Below are positions 1 through 7,959 of a stretch of DNA of 48,377 bases, one piece after another. The translations under genes were made by a program, and so were the position numbers. The stretch lies in the NCBI GenBank assembly GCA_028278035.1, contig JANQFC010000068.1:1-48377 (forward strand), written 5' to 3'. This DNA comes from Chlamydiales bacterium (GTDB lineage: Bacteria > Chlamydiota > Chlamydiia > Chlamydiales > SM23-39). The notes beneath the pieces were generated by a model. It did not search any database. It was not told the DNA's origin and saw only the letters and a program-made list of their open reading frames with translations. Positions within the stretch are counted from its first letter, which is position 1. Every line of letters starts with the position of its first letter.

Positions 1-888
1 TTGTCCGCCAATAACGTTTTCTATGCCCGTTAAATCATTGTTAATATTTATAAATTCAACCGGGTTATTCAGGTCTATATTTAATTTATGTGTAACAGCA
101 CTAAAATCCAGCGTGTCATTTTCTATAGAATCATCACCAGCTTTTTCTATAACAGTATCAAGAATATTAGCAACTTCATCAACTACGGCTATATCATTAT
201 CAGTAAAGACATATGTATCTCCGCCTTTTTCTCCGTAAAGCGTGTCATTCCCGGCACCTCCGATTAAAGTATCATTTCCAGCTCCGGCGTATATTTTGTC
301 GTTACCATTTTTTCCATCGAACTTATGAGACCCTTTTCCGGCGATTAGGATATCATGTTTTTCCAGTCCATCATTGTACCCATTTATATTTCTATCTCCA
401 AAAGTTACTACACTAATAGTATTATCTGTATTTGTTATATGTATTTTCAAATTTTTATATGCAACTTCTTTTTCCTGCTGTGTTCCAGGCAAAGCGGCAA
501 TAACACTAGTGCGATATCTTTCATCATACCAGACTATTTTATCCCTCACTCTGGGGTAGTCTGCCAACTCCTGTATTTCATTAGCATTTAATTCACTTAT
601 TTGCCTTTCAGAGAGGGGGGTTGCTCCTTGGATGAAATCAAGGAAGGTTTGTAAATCTGTTCCAGATAAATTTTGGGTATTAAGGAAAAAATTTGACTCA
701 TCATATCTTCTTCTTGCAAGGCCACCTGAGTATTCTAAATTTGATCTGTATCTTATCTCATACCAGGCTTTATAAAACTCATTCATATTACCAGTTGTGT
801 TTCAGTTTGTGAGAGCTTCTTGCAGGTAAGTTTGAGTTCTATCTACTGTATTCCATGGTTCATTTATAAATGTTTGAATTTCATTAGG
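1..888 (-). pseudogene. 3' fragment of a lysozyme/RTX calcium-binding protein gene (runs off the left edge)
   Basis: Reading the minus strand from 888 to 1 gives 296 codons with a single stop, TGA at 802-804. The first third carries the C-terminal half of a T4/GH24-like lysozyme fold (AWYEIRY near 750-775, then LARRRYDES). The part below about 345 has RTX nonapeptide repeats (GNDKIYAGAGNDT, GGAGNDTLYG), which bind calcium and usually mark type I-secreted proteins. The catalytic N-terminal half of the lysozyme is absent here but present on the same strand at 46767-47333, so I read this as the 3' part of a split gene. The intact frame after the TGA could start at the ATG at 784-786, but no good ribosome binding site precedes it and homology-like sequence continues upstream of the stop. 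The 3' end lies outside the window. Confidence 0.8.
883..888. repeat. 6-bp direct repeat ATTAGG, left copy (putative target-site duplication)
   Basis: ATTAGG here matches ATTAGG at 46797-46802. In both lysozyme/RTX fragments it encodes Pro-Asn on the minus strand in the same codon phase. Joining the fragments at this hexamer gives one continuous frame, LIGPKPN|EIQTF. A hexamer alone is weak in AT-rich DNA; position and phase are what make it notable. Confidence 0.5.
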
Positions 889-902
889 TATAGATTGTCA
901 CC

Positions 903-916
903 AAGTTTGAGAAAAA
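903..916 (+). repeat. 14-bp inverted repeat, left copy (AAGTTTGAGAAAAA)
   Basis: AAGTTTGAGAAAAA is the exact reverse complement of TTTTTCTCAAACTT at 46706-46719, 46 kb away at the other end of the island. A second partial copy, GTTTGAGAAAAAC, lies at 927-939 and also matches the right end over 13 bases. Location at both ends suggests an element terminus or a shared ancestral spacer. Confidence 0.5.
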
Positions 917-952
917 GTATCACGAGGTTTGAGAAAAACTTCAAAAATTTAT

Positions 953-984
953 CAAACTTCTTACAAGAAACGAGAAGTTTTTTT
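953..984 (+). terminator. Possible rho-independent terminator or terminal hairpin
   Basis: AAACTTCT (954-961) pairs with AGAAGTTT (973-980) across an 11-base loop, and the second arm runs into seven T residues. The stem is AT-rich and weak. No plus-strand gene lies upstream inside the window's island, so it may insulate the first operon from outside transcription or simply be part of the island end. Confidence 0.35.
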
Positions 985-1020
985 GTTGCTTGAGCTACTA
1001 AGTTTTATAATTCAAGTAAG

Positions 1021-1049
1021 TTGATAAAGTTTCTTTTTTTTTAGACAAT
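1021..1049 (+). promoter_or_regulatory. Candidate promoter for the first operon
   Basis: TTGATA (1021-1026) and GACAAT (1044-1049) are 17 bases apart, 45 bases upstream of the first gene. The -35 is good and the -10 is poor (4 of 6). Much of the surrounding sequence is poly-A/T, so chance matches are likely. Confidence 0.25.
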
Positions 1050-1093
1050 AAATTTAAATTGATAAAAAAATAATATTTTATTGAGCAGTTAAT

Positions 1094-1765
1094 GTGGAAA
1101 TAATAATTTTTGGAACAAGTAAAGTCGCTGAAGTTGTTTATAGTTATATAAAAGATGACAAATCTTTTAATATTGTAGGATTTTGCGTTGATAAAGAATA
1201 TATTCAGGAAAATCAAAAGTTTAAACTTCCGATTGTTGCATTTGAAGATGTTGAAAAGAAATTCCCTCCTGATAAGTACAAAATGCTTGTTGCAATTGGC
1301 TATCACGAAATGAATAAAATCAGAGAACAAAAATGTAGTGAAGCTTTAAACAAAGGTTATGAACTTATCAGCTATATCAATAAAAAAGCTGATGTAGCAT
1401 CCACTGCAAAAATAGGCAAAAACTGCATAATTCTGGATAATGTGTCAGTTGAGCCATTTGTCGAAATTGGAGACAACGTATGTCTGTATTGCAATGCAAC
1501 TATCGCCCATCACAGCAAAATAAACGATAATGTCTGGGCAACATCAGGAACTGTAGTTGGAGGGAATTCCACAGTTGGCAGGAACTGTTTTTTAGGAATA
1601 AATTCCACTATAGGTCATAATATCGATGTCGGTGCTGAGAATTTTATCGGCGCAGGTGCTGTTGTTACCAAAAACACGGAAGAAAAATCTGTTTTCATTA
1701 ATCCTGATACACCAAAATACAGACTAAGCACAGACCAGTTTATGAAATTCAGCAAATTTGACTGA
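1094..1765 (+). CDS. PglD/NeuD-like sugar O/N-acyltransferase (left-handed beta-helix)
   Basis: This 223-residue protein has a Rossmann-like N-terminus (IIIFGTSKVAEVV) followed from about residue 90 by hexapeptide repeats (AKIGKNCIILDNVSVEP, NDNVWATSGTVVGG), the architecture of PglD and NeuD acyltransferases. These transfer acetyl or other acyl groups to an amino or hydroxyl group of a sugar nucleotide in the cytoplasm. The HH of IAHHSKI near residue 140 fits the family's catalytic histidine. The start is GTG; no clear ribosome binding site precedes it. It opens an operon whose next gene is an acyl carrier protein, so the donor could be an acyl- or aminoacyl-ACP rather than acetyl-CoA. That donor is inference. 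Confidence 0.85.
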   Translation: MEIIIFGTSKVAEVVYSYIKDDKSFNIVGFCVDKEYIQENQKFKLPIVAFEDVEKKFPPDKYKMLVAIGYHEMNKIREQKCSEALNKGYELISYINKKADVASTAKIGKNCIILDNVSVEPFVEIGDNVCLYCNATIAHHSKINDNVWATSGTVVGGNSTVGRNCFLGINSTIGHNIDVGAENFIGAGAVVTKNTEEKSVFINPDTPKYRLSTDQFMKFSKFD

Positions 1766-1772
1766 GGAAATT

Positions 1773-1997
1773 ATGCAAGAAATTAAAGAAATTTTATCAA
1801 AAACTTTCAGAGTGAAAGCTGAGGATATAACAGTGAATACAACCATAGATAACATTGACACCTGGGATTCGCTCACTCATATGGAACTCGTGGCTAACCT
1901 TGAAGAATGTATAGGTATCGAACTTGACGGTGACGAAATAATGCAGATGACAAGCGTAGAAATAATCAAAAATATTATTGAAGAGAAAAGGAAATAA
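1773..1997 (+). CDS. Acyl/peptidyl carrier protein
   Basis: A 74-residue acidic carrier protein with the phosphopantetheine attachment motif WDSLTHMEL, Ser33. The frame is open from a TTG at 1758, but GAGGA at 1764-1768 sits four bases upstream of the ATG at 1773, so I choose that start. The gene follows closely on the acyltransferase and its stop overlaps the next start (TAATG). A dedicated DltA-like ligase (6108-7598) and an AcpS-type transferase (7585-7959) are nearby, so this is most likely a glycan-modification carrier rather than the fatty-acid ACP. Confidence 0.9.
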   Translation: MQEIKEILSKTFRVKAEDITVNTTIDNIDTWDSLTHMELVANLEECIGIELDGDEIMQMTSVEIIKNIIEEKRK

Positions 1998-2707
1998 TGG
2001 ACATTAAAGATAAAAATATTTTAATAACAGGAGGTCTTGGTGGTTTTGGATTACCGCTGGCACAGGCATTAAAGGATTTAGGGGCGAATATTTTCATCTT
2101 CGATATCAACAAAAGCGATGAATTTCAGTGTTTTCAAGTAGATGTAACTGATGAAGAGCGGATTAAGCAGGCGTTGGAGCAAATTGACAAAGTGGATGTG
2201 CTTATTAACTGCGCAGGTGAGATATATTCCGAGCCTTTTATCAACGTTATGTCAAAGGATGACAAAAAACATTCACGCTCAAATTGGGATAGAATCATCA
2301 ATAATAATCTGACTTCCACTTTTAACATGAGTGTTCAGGTAGCTGAAAAAATGGCAACTAAACGCACAAAAGGCGTGATTATCAATTTTAGCTCAGTGTC
2401 CGCAAAAGGTAATGCAGGTCAGGCTGCCTACTCTGCAGCAAAGGCAGGGGTAGAAGCTATGACAAAGGTCATTGCAAAAGAACTTGGCGTATTTAAAGTC
2501 AGGGCTGTTACGATTGCACCAGGATTTATTGACACTCCTTCAACAAGAAGTGCTATGTCAGAAGCTGTTCTGGATAACTGGATAAAACAAACCTCTCTTA
2601 AAAAGTTGGGAAAAGTTGAAGATATAATCGAAACAGTAAAATATATTATTGCATGTGATCATCTGACAGGCTGTACAATCAACGTTGACGGCGGTTTAAG
2701 TTTTTAA
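1997..2707 (+). CDS. SDR-family oxidoreductase (FabG-like)
   Basis: A 236-residue classical short-chain dehydrogenase with the dinucleotide motif TGGLGGFG (residues 11-18), NCAG (71-74), catalytic Asn near 104, Ser132, Tyr145 and Lys149 (YSAAK), and PGFIDTP near the substrate loop. Length and motifs match FabG, which reduces 3-oxoacyl-ACP with NADPH. It is translationally coupled to the ACP gene, so a carrier-bound keto acyl group is a plausible substrate. A sugar or free alcohol substrate cannot be excluded. Confidence 0.85.
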   Translation: MDIKDKNILITGGLGGFGLPLAQALKDLGANIFIFDINKSDEFQCFQVDVTDEERIKQALEQIDKVDVLINCAGEIYSEPFINVMSKDDKKHSRSNWDRIINNNLTSTFNMSVQVAEKMATKRTKGVIINFSSVSAKGNAGQAAYSAAKAGVEAMTKVIAKELGVFKVRAVTIAPGFIDTPSTRSAMSEAVLDNWIKQTSLKKLGKVEDIIETVKYIIACDHLTGCTINVDGGLSF

Positions 2708-2725
2708 AAAGGAGAATAAAATATA

Positions 2726-3454
2726 ATGCCACAGGAACAGGGACATATTTACGGAGAGCAGGAAAGCGTTAAGTTTAATTATAGAAGAGAGCAATATTAC
2801 GAATATGTTGACTATTTAAAAAAACAACCGCCGACACTCGAGGATTTTATGCACGATTTTGCTGCTTATATAGGACATATGTCTCTAAATAGGCTTTTGA
2901 CAATTTATGAGCTTTATAAAAAAACGTTAGGATTGGCAGGGCATATTGCTGATGTTGGAGTTTATAAAGGTGCGTCATCACTGCTGTTTGCAAAATTAAT
3001 CAAAATATTTGAAGCAGAATCATTAACTCTCTGTCATGGTTTTGACTGGTTTGAAGGCACAAAAACAGGTGAAAAAGATTCAAATCTCGTAATTGATGGC
3101 GGATACAAAACTGATTATGAAAATATATTAGAATTAGTTAATAAACAGGGTTTTGATAATATATTAAAAATCCATAAACTTGGTTTAACAAAAGATCTTG
3201 AAGAATTTTTTAATAAATATCCTCATTTAAAATTTAAGCTTGTAATGATGGATGCTGGAACTTATGAAGTAATGAAAGCAAGTATTCCGTATTTTTACGA
3301 TAGATTAATTCCCGGAGGAATAATGATTTTTGACCAGTATTCTCATGAATTTGCGCCGGGAGAAACAATGGCAGTAAGTGAAATATTGCCTAAAGCTGTT
3401 GTTAGGACCATTCCGGGCTCGTGGATGCCAAATGCCTATTTAATAAAGGAATAA
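2726..3454 (+). CDS. TylF/MycF-like O-methyltransferase
   Basis: The 242-residue protein has the macrocin O-methyltransferase pattern: a helical N-terminus, IADVGVYKGASS (about residues 72-83) as SAM-binding loop, GFDWFEG, then KLVMMDAGTYEV and GGIMIFDQYS, where acidic residues bind metal in TylF/MycF. Family members methylate sugar hydroxyls in antibiotics and surface glycans. It is preceded by AAGGAG at about 2709-2714 with good spacing. The metal-binding pattern is slightly changed (DAGTYE rather than the more usual DGDLYE), so activity is likely but not certain. Confidence 0.8.
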   Translation: MPQEQGHIYGEQESVKFNYRREQYYEYVDYLKKQPPTLEDFMHDFAAYIGHMSLNRLLTIYELYKKTLGLAGHIADVGVYKGASSLLFAKLIKIFEAESLTLCHGFDWFEGTKTGEKDSNLVIDGGYKTDYENILELVNKQGFDNILKIHKLGLTKDLEEFFNKYPHLKFKLVMMDAGTYEVMKASIPYFYDRLIPGGIMIFDQYSHEFAPGETMAVSEILPKAVVRTIPGSWMPNAYLIKE

Positions 3455-3457
3455 ATT

Positions 3458-4195
3458 TTGATTAATTTAATTTATCAAAGCCAGAAAGCCAAATTCCCCC
3501 TTATAGCTTCTGTAATTGAAGGTATTCAAACCGGGCAGATTTTACAAAACAGGGAGGATTCGCCGACACATTTTTTTATAATTAATAAATTTGGATTTTG
3601 TCAGGAGTTTTTTTCCGAGTTTGACGAAAAATTTTTTGAAAAAATTAAACAGCTTATCTTAAAACAAGAATATAAAAAGTTACGTTGTTACGTTCCATCT
3701 GAAAGGCTTAAGAATTTTCTTAATTCTATTGATTTTGGACAAAAAAGTGAAAGAATTCAGTTTGAATATTTATCAACTTCTGAAAAAATTGATTCTATAA
3801 GTGGATTCAGGCTGGAAAAGGTTGATAAAAAGAATATAAAGCTAGTCGATTTTGGACTTGACCTGAATAACCGCTATTGGTCAGGGGAAGACGATTTTAT
3901 AAATAATGCTAACGCTGTTGCGGCATTTGATGCTGATATTCCCGCAGGAATATGCTATAGCGCAGGTAATGGTCTGGGTAAAGCAGAAACCGATGTTTTT
4001 ATTGATGAAAGTTACCGCAAGACTGGCTTAGGTTATGCATTATGTGTAAAATTTATACAAGAATGTATAAAAAAAGGAACAAAGCCCGGCTGGGACTGTT
4101 ACTTAAATAATGCTGGCTCCGTAAACCTGGCTAAAAAATTGGGTTTTAAGGAAAGTTTTAAATATGATTTTTATAATATAAATGGTGATAACTAA
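3458..4195 (+). CDS. GNAT-family N-acetyltransferase
   Basis: This 245-residue protein ends in a GNAT acyl-CoA domain: acidic strand TDVFIDESYRKTGLGYAL (motif A, with RKTGLG as the CoA pyrophosphate loop) and a C-terminal NAGSVNLAKKLGF segment typical of motif B. The N-terminal 130 residues are a divergent half, as in two-domain GNATs. The start is TTG, supported by AAGGA just upstream. It would transfer an acetyl or acyl group to an amine; the substrate is unknown, perhaps an amino sugar or the carrier-bound amino acid. Confidence 0.75.
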   Translation: MINLIYQSQKAKFPLIASVIEGIQTGQILQNREDSPTHFFIINKFGFCQEFFSEFDEKFFEKIKQLILKQEYKKLRCYVPSERLKNFLNSIDFGQKSERIQFEYLSTSEKIDSISGFRLEKVDKKNIKLVDFGLDLNNRYWSGEDDFINNANAVAAFDADIPAGICYSAGNGLGKAETDVFIDESYRKTGLGYALCVKFIQECIKKGTKPGWDCYLNNAGSVNLAKKLGFKESFKYDFYNINGDN

Positions 4196-5178
4196 TGAGG
4201 AAAGAAATACTGGATCGATTAATATGTCCTAAAACAGGTTCCAAGCTAGAGCTTAAGGGTGATGTTTTAGTGAATAAAAATGGTGATGAATACTCTATCA
4301 TAGAAGGATTACCTGATATGATATATGAAGAAGAACTTATAGGGGATGCTAAATTTGCAAGAAATTATTATACACAAATTTCCGATACTTATGATGAAAA
4401 CCTGCACGTAACTTTTGAACTATATAATGATAGCGAGCGTTCTGTTCGGGAATTTCAGATAAATAAACTTAACCCAAAACCCGGCGATAATATTCTAGAA
4501 GTATCAGCGGGTACAGGAAAAGATTCTGAAATAATAGTACAGAAATTAGGTGATAAAGGCAGTTTGACTTTACTGGATATTACTCCTGCAATGCTCCAAA
4601 AAGCAAGAGAAAACCTGAAAAATTCTACTATTCCGATTGATTTTGTTGCTGGAACTGCCTGTTCGCTTCCTTTTGCAGATAACACTTTTGATAAATTATA
4701 CTGTTTTACAGGAATTGGACATTTTCCCGACATAAAAAAAGCGTTTAAAGAGATGGCAAGAGTCGTAAAAACAGGCGGGAAGGTAGTTTTTTGTGAAAAG
4801 AATGTTCCACCATGGCTTAGAGATACTACTTACGGGAAAATTCTAATCAATAATAATCCTATGTTTGCTTATGACATTCCTCTGGATAAACTTCCGGTAG
4901 AAGCAAGAAACGTTGGTGTGCACTGGATATTAGGAAATGTCCATTATGTTGTAGATTATACCGTAGGAGAAGGGGAGCCTGTAGGCAATTTTGACCTTGA
5001 ACTACCCGGAGAAAGAGGAGGAACTTTTAATACCCGATATTTTGGAAAATTAGAGGGAGTTACTCCTGAAACTAAGAAATTAGCATTAAAAGCAAGGGAA
5101 AAAACAGGCGTTTCTATGCATAAATGGCTGGATGATCTTATAAAATGCGAATCTCTAAGAATATTAGAGGAAAAGTAA
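4195..5178 (+). CDS. Class I SAM-dependent methyltransferase with Trm112-like N-terminus
   Basis: Residues 1-45 resemble a Trm112/UPF0434 zinc-ribbon leader (LDRLICPKTGSKLEL, GLPDMI), but only one of the usual cysteines remains, so the ribbon probably lacks zinc. Residues about 90-210 form a UbiE-type methyltransferase: ILEVSAGTGKDSE (motif I), LLDITPAML, PFADNTFDKLYCFTGIGHF, FKEMARVVKTGGKVVFCE. The start overlaps the previous stop (TAATG). It probably methylates a glycan or a carrier-bound substituent. Confidence 0.8.
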   Translation: MRKEILDRLICPKTGSKLELKGDVLVNKNGDEYSIIEGLPDMIYEEELIGDAKFARNYYTQISDTYDENLHVTFELYNDSERSVREFQINKLNPKPGDNILEVSAGTGKDSEIIVQKLGDKGSLTLLDITPAMLQKARENLKNSTIPIDFVAGTACSLPFADNTFDKLYCFTGIGHFPDIKKAFKEMARVVKTGGKVVFCEKNVPPWLRDTTYGKILINNNPMFAYDIPLDKLPVEARNVGVHWILGNVHYVVDYTVGEGEPVGNFDLELPGERGGTFNTRYFGKLEGVTPETKKLALKAREKTGVSMHKWLDDLIKCESLRILEEK

Positions 5179-6108
5179 ATGAAATGGATTAAAAAAGGTC
5201 ATATATTTGAAACCAACAAACAGGCAGACTGGATATTTTCTCATGCGCAATGTCCTGTAGCTTTGGCTCTGGAAGATAGAATCAGAATATATTTTTCTGC
5301 CCGGATGAAAAACCAACAGAGCTTACCTACATTTATTGATGTGGATAAAGAAAATCCATCAAAAATAGTAAAATTAAATGCCGAACCAATCTTACAAAGA
5401 GGAAGAAAAGGAACTTTTGATGAAAATGGTATAATTCCTAACCATTTATTCAGAATAAAAGATAAAATTTATTTTTATTATGCAGGTTGGAGTCAGAATA
5501 AAAATGTTCCTTATAAAAATTTTACAGGTCTTGCAATAAGTAATGATAATGGGTTAACGTTCAAAAAATTTTCAGAGGCTCCGAGTTTTACATTAAATGA
5601 GTTTGATCCGCTTTCTGCGACCGGACCATATGTAATAGGACAGAGTAATAAATATATTGCAGTTTATTCAACAGGAATAAACTGGCATGAAATAAACGGA
5701 AAATTAGAACATACCTATTTATTTACCTATGCAACTTCAGAAGATGCTATTCACTGGCAACCCAGCGGCAAAATTATAGTTGAACCTGAAAACGAATATG
5801 AAGCTCACTGTAAACCTGCAATAATAAAACTTGGCGATACTTATCATATGTGGTTTGCCAAAAGAGGCAGTCATAATTTTAGACAGCCCGGGGATACAGC
5901 ATATAGAATAGGTTATGCCTATTCAAAAGATTTTATTAACTGGACAAGGGATGACTCAAAAGCTGGAATTGATGTTTCTGAAACAGGTTGGGATTCTGAA
6001 ATGATTTGTTACCCTGATGTTGTTGAAGTTAACGGAAAATATTTAATGTTTTATAATGGCAATGGATTTGGTAAATCAGGGTTTGGATATGCGGAGCTGG
6101 AGTTATAA
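5179..6108 (+). CDS. Five-bladed beta-propeller protein, glycosidase-like (GH43/32/68 fold)
   Basis: The 309 residues show repeated blades of the arabinanase/levansucrase type: CPVALALEDRIRIYFSAR, FRIKDKIYFYYAGW, GLAISNDNGLTF, YHMWFAKRG, IGYAYSKDFINWTRDD, VNGKYLMFYNGNG. There is no signal peptide, so it is cytoplasmic, unlike secreted glycosidases. Such proteins recur in O-antigen and flagellar glycan loci, and their reaction there is not established; roles in hydrolysing, transferring or binding a sugar are all open. It starts directly after the preceding TAA and its stop overlaps the ligase start. Confidence 0.75.
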   Translation: MKWIKKGHIFETNKQADWIFSHAQCPVALALEDRIRIYFSARMKNQQSLPTFIDVDKENPSKIVKLNAEPILQRGRKGTFDENGIIPNHLFRIKDKIYFYYAGWSQNKNVPYKNFTGLAISNDNGLTFKKFSEAPSFTLNEFDPLSATGPYVIGQSNKYIAVYSTGINWHEINGKLEHTYLFTYATSEDAIHWQPSGKIIVEPENEYEAHCKPAIIKLGDTYHMWFAKRGSHNFRQPGDTAYRIGYAYSKDFINWTRDDSKAGIDVSETGWDSEMICYPDVVEVNGKYLMFYNGNGFGKSGFGYAELEL

Positions 6109-7598
6109 TGAGTTATATTTATAATCTGGGCTTAAAATTTAGAGAAGTGGTTAAAGAATATGGCGATAAAACTGCCATAAAGTTCTGTGATGGAACTGAA
6201 ATTAGCTTTGCAGAACTGGAAAACCTTTCAAATAAGGTTGCTAACTGGTTGATTAAAAAAGGTATTAGCAAAAATCAAGTCGTAGCAATCCAAAACAACA
6301 AGACAGCCTCAGGATATGCAATTATGCTGGCTTGTTTAAAAATTGGAGCAATCTATACAAATTTTGATAGTAACAACCCTAAAGAACGACTGGATAAAAT
6401 GTTTGAAACTGCAAAACCTGCTTTAATCATATCCGACACTGAAATTAACCCGCAGGAAGTCGAAAACCAAAAAGAAACCCTTTCTGAAGAAATTCTTTCA
6501 GGCGTTACAGGAGAAAATCCAGCCTATATTATGTTTACTTCCGGTTCGACAGGAATTCCTAAAGGAGTTTTGATAAAACAAAAAAGCCTCTTAAACTTTA
6601 TAGACTGGGGAAAAACCACTTATAATATTACTCCTGATGATGTTCTGACCAATGTTAACCCGATTTACTTTGATAACTCTGTTTTTGACTTTTATTGCTC
6701 AATTTTTAATGGCGCGGCACTCGGTGCATTTCCTCAAAATATAGTAGAGCAGCCTAAAAAAATGCTGGAAACTATAGATGAAATGAGGTGTACCTTCTGG
6801 TTCTCCGTGCCGTCATTTCTAATTTATCTTATGAATATAAAACTTCTAAATAAAGAAACTTTTAAGACGATTCGGACTTTTTCTTTTGGCGGAGAAGGAT
6901 ACCTCAAGGATTTACTGAAAAAACTGTATGACCTGTACAGTAACAGAGCGGAATTTTTCAATGTTTATGGTCCTACAGAAGGGACTTGCATTTGCTCAGC
7001 CTATAAAATTCAGGATTCTGATTTTAAGGATATGCACGGTTTGGTTACTTTAGGAAATATAGCACCGAACTTTGATTATTTAATTCTTGATGAAAACAAT
7101 ACCCCCTCAAAGCATGGCGAATTATGCCTAATGGGGGCGCAGTTGGCTGTAGGATATTATAATGATAAAGAAAGAACTGCAAAATCATTTGTAAATAATC
7201 CAATAAATTTCTGCTTTGAACAAAAAATGTATAAAACAGGTGACTTGGTTGAAGAAAAAGAAGATGGCAGGCTTTATTTTATTGGCAGAACTGATAATCA
7301 GATAAAACATATGGGGTATCGTATTGAGCTAGAAGAAATTGAAGCAAATTTAATCAAGCTCTCTTCTGTAAAACAATGCGCGGTTGTTCACGGTAAGACA
7401 GAAAAAGGATTCTCAAAGCTTCAAGCTTATATTGCAACTGACGCCCCCCGTGAACAAAAGGATTTAAGGGAAGATTTGCGGAAATTTCTGCCGGATTATA
7501 TGATACCGAATATTTTTGAATTTGTGAAAGAATTGCCTAAAAACCATAATGGCAAGGTTGACAGAGTTACCCTGAAAAAACAGGCTAACCTTCTTTAA
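6108..7598 (+). CDS. DltA-like amino acid:carrier-protein ligase (adenylation enzyme)
   Basis: This 496-residue ANL-superfamily enzyme has TSGSTGIPKG (144-153, ATP loop), FDNS (188-191), VYGPTEGT (286-293), YKTGDL (375-380), GRTDNQIKHMGYRIE (393-407) and a C-terminal NGKVDR with the catalytic lysine. Asp189 in FDNS is the position that holds the alpha-amino group in amino-acid-activating domains, so an amino acid substrate is likely. Length matches DltA (about 500). It would adenylate an amino acid and load it on the ACP. It ends the plus-strand operon and overlaps the convergent AcpS gene by 14 bases. Confidence 0.88.
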   Translation: MSYIYNLGLKFREVVKEYGDKTAIKFCDGTEISFAELENLSNKVANWLIKKGISKNQVVAIQNNKTASGYAIMLACLKIGAIYTNFDSNNPKERLDKMFETAKPALIISDTEINPQEVENQKETLSEEILSGVTGENPAYIMFTSGSTGIPKGVLIKQKSLLNFIDWGKTTYNITPDDVLTNVNPIYFDNSVFDFYCSIFNGAALGAFPQNIVEQPKKMLETIDEMRCTFWFSVPSFLIYLMNIKLLNKETFKTIRTFSFGGEGYLKDLLKKLYDLYSNRAEFFNVYGPTEGTCICSAYKIQDSDFKDMHGLVTLGNIAPNFDYLILDENNTPSKHGELCLMGAQLAVGYYNDKERTAKSFVNNPINFCFEQKMYKTGDLVEEKEDGRLYFIGRTDNQIKHMGYRIELEEIEANLIKLSSVKQCAVVHGKTEKGFSKLQAYIATDAPREQKDLREDLRKFLPDYMIPNIFEFVKELPKNHNGKVDRVTLKKQANLL

Positions 7599-7959
7599 AT
7601 GCTATAACGTAGGCAACTGCATATTCATTGCAATGAGACAGGCTTAATTTAAATGAAAACCTCTCGAACCCCGGTTTCAAAATTCTCGCACAGGGAGAAT
7701 TATTTTCATCATGGTAAATTTCAATATCCTCAAATAAAATATTTTTTACCCCAAAATCACTTAATGCTTTTATTACAGATTCTTTTGCCGAAAATCTTAC
7801 TGCCAAATGCCGGCTAGGATTAGACTTACTAAACGAATATTCAATTTCTGATGGAGTAAATATTTTTTTTAAAACAGAATTTTCTTCTGTTTCATATTTT
7901 TTAAATCTTACAATTTCTTCTATGTCCGTTCCAACTGAAATATTTTCAAAATTCATCAT
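7585..7959 (-). CDS. Holo-ACP synthase / 4'-phosphopantetheinyl transferase
   Basis: At 124 residues this has the AcpS length and both signature motifs: VGTDIEEIVRF (Asp12 binds magnesium) and RFSAKESVIKAL (Glu60). It transfers phosphopantetheine from CoA to a carrier-protein serine. The nearby ACP is the obvious partner, which makes the module self-sufficient. It may be an extra copy beside the housekeeping AcpS. Its start overlaps the end of the upstream GT2 gene by 14 bases. Confidence 0.88.
   Translation of the reverse strand: MMNFENISVGTDIEEIVRFKKYETEENSVLKKIFTPSEIEYSFSKSNPSRHLAVRFSAKESVIKALSDFGVKNILFEDIEIYHDENNSPCARILKPGFERFSFKLSLSHCNEYAVAYVIAFKEG

Noticed and set aside
23..591. Plus-strand open frames at the left edge
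   Set aside because: They mirror the RTX gene on the minus strand; composition and repeats are explained by that gene.
802..900. TGA read as tryptophan (alternative genetic code) in the RTX gene, since both TGA at 802 and at 898 would fit Trp
   Set aside because: Many genes here end in TGA at overlapping starts (for example 1763-1765, 35649-35651, 41630-41632), so TGA is a stop. The TGA at 898 lies in the inserted DNA under the split-gene model.
4195..4330. Zinc-ribbon Trm112 partner domain with catalytic role
   Set aside because: Only one cysteine is left in the leader, so zinc binding is not supported; treated as a degenerate N-terminal extension.
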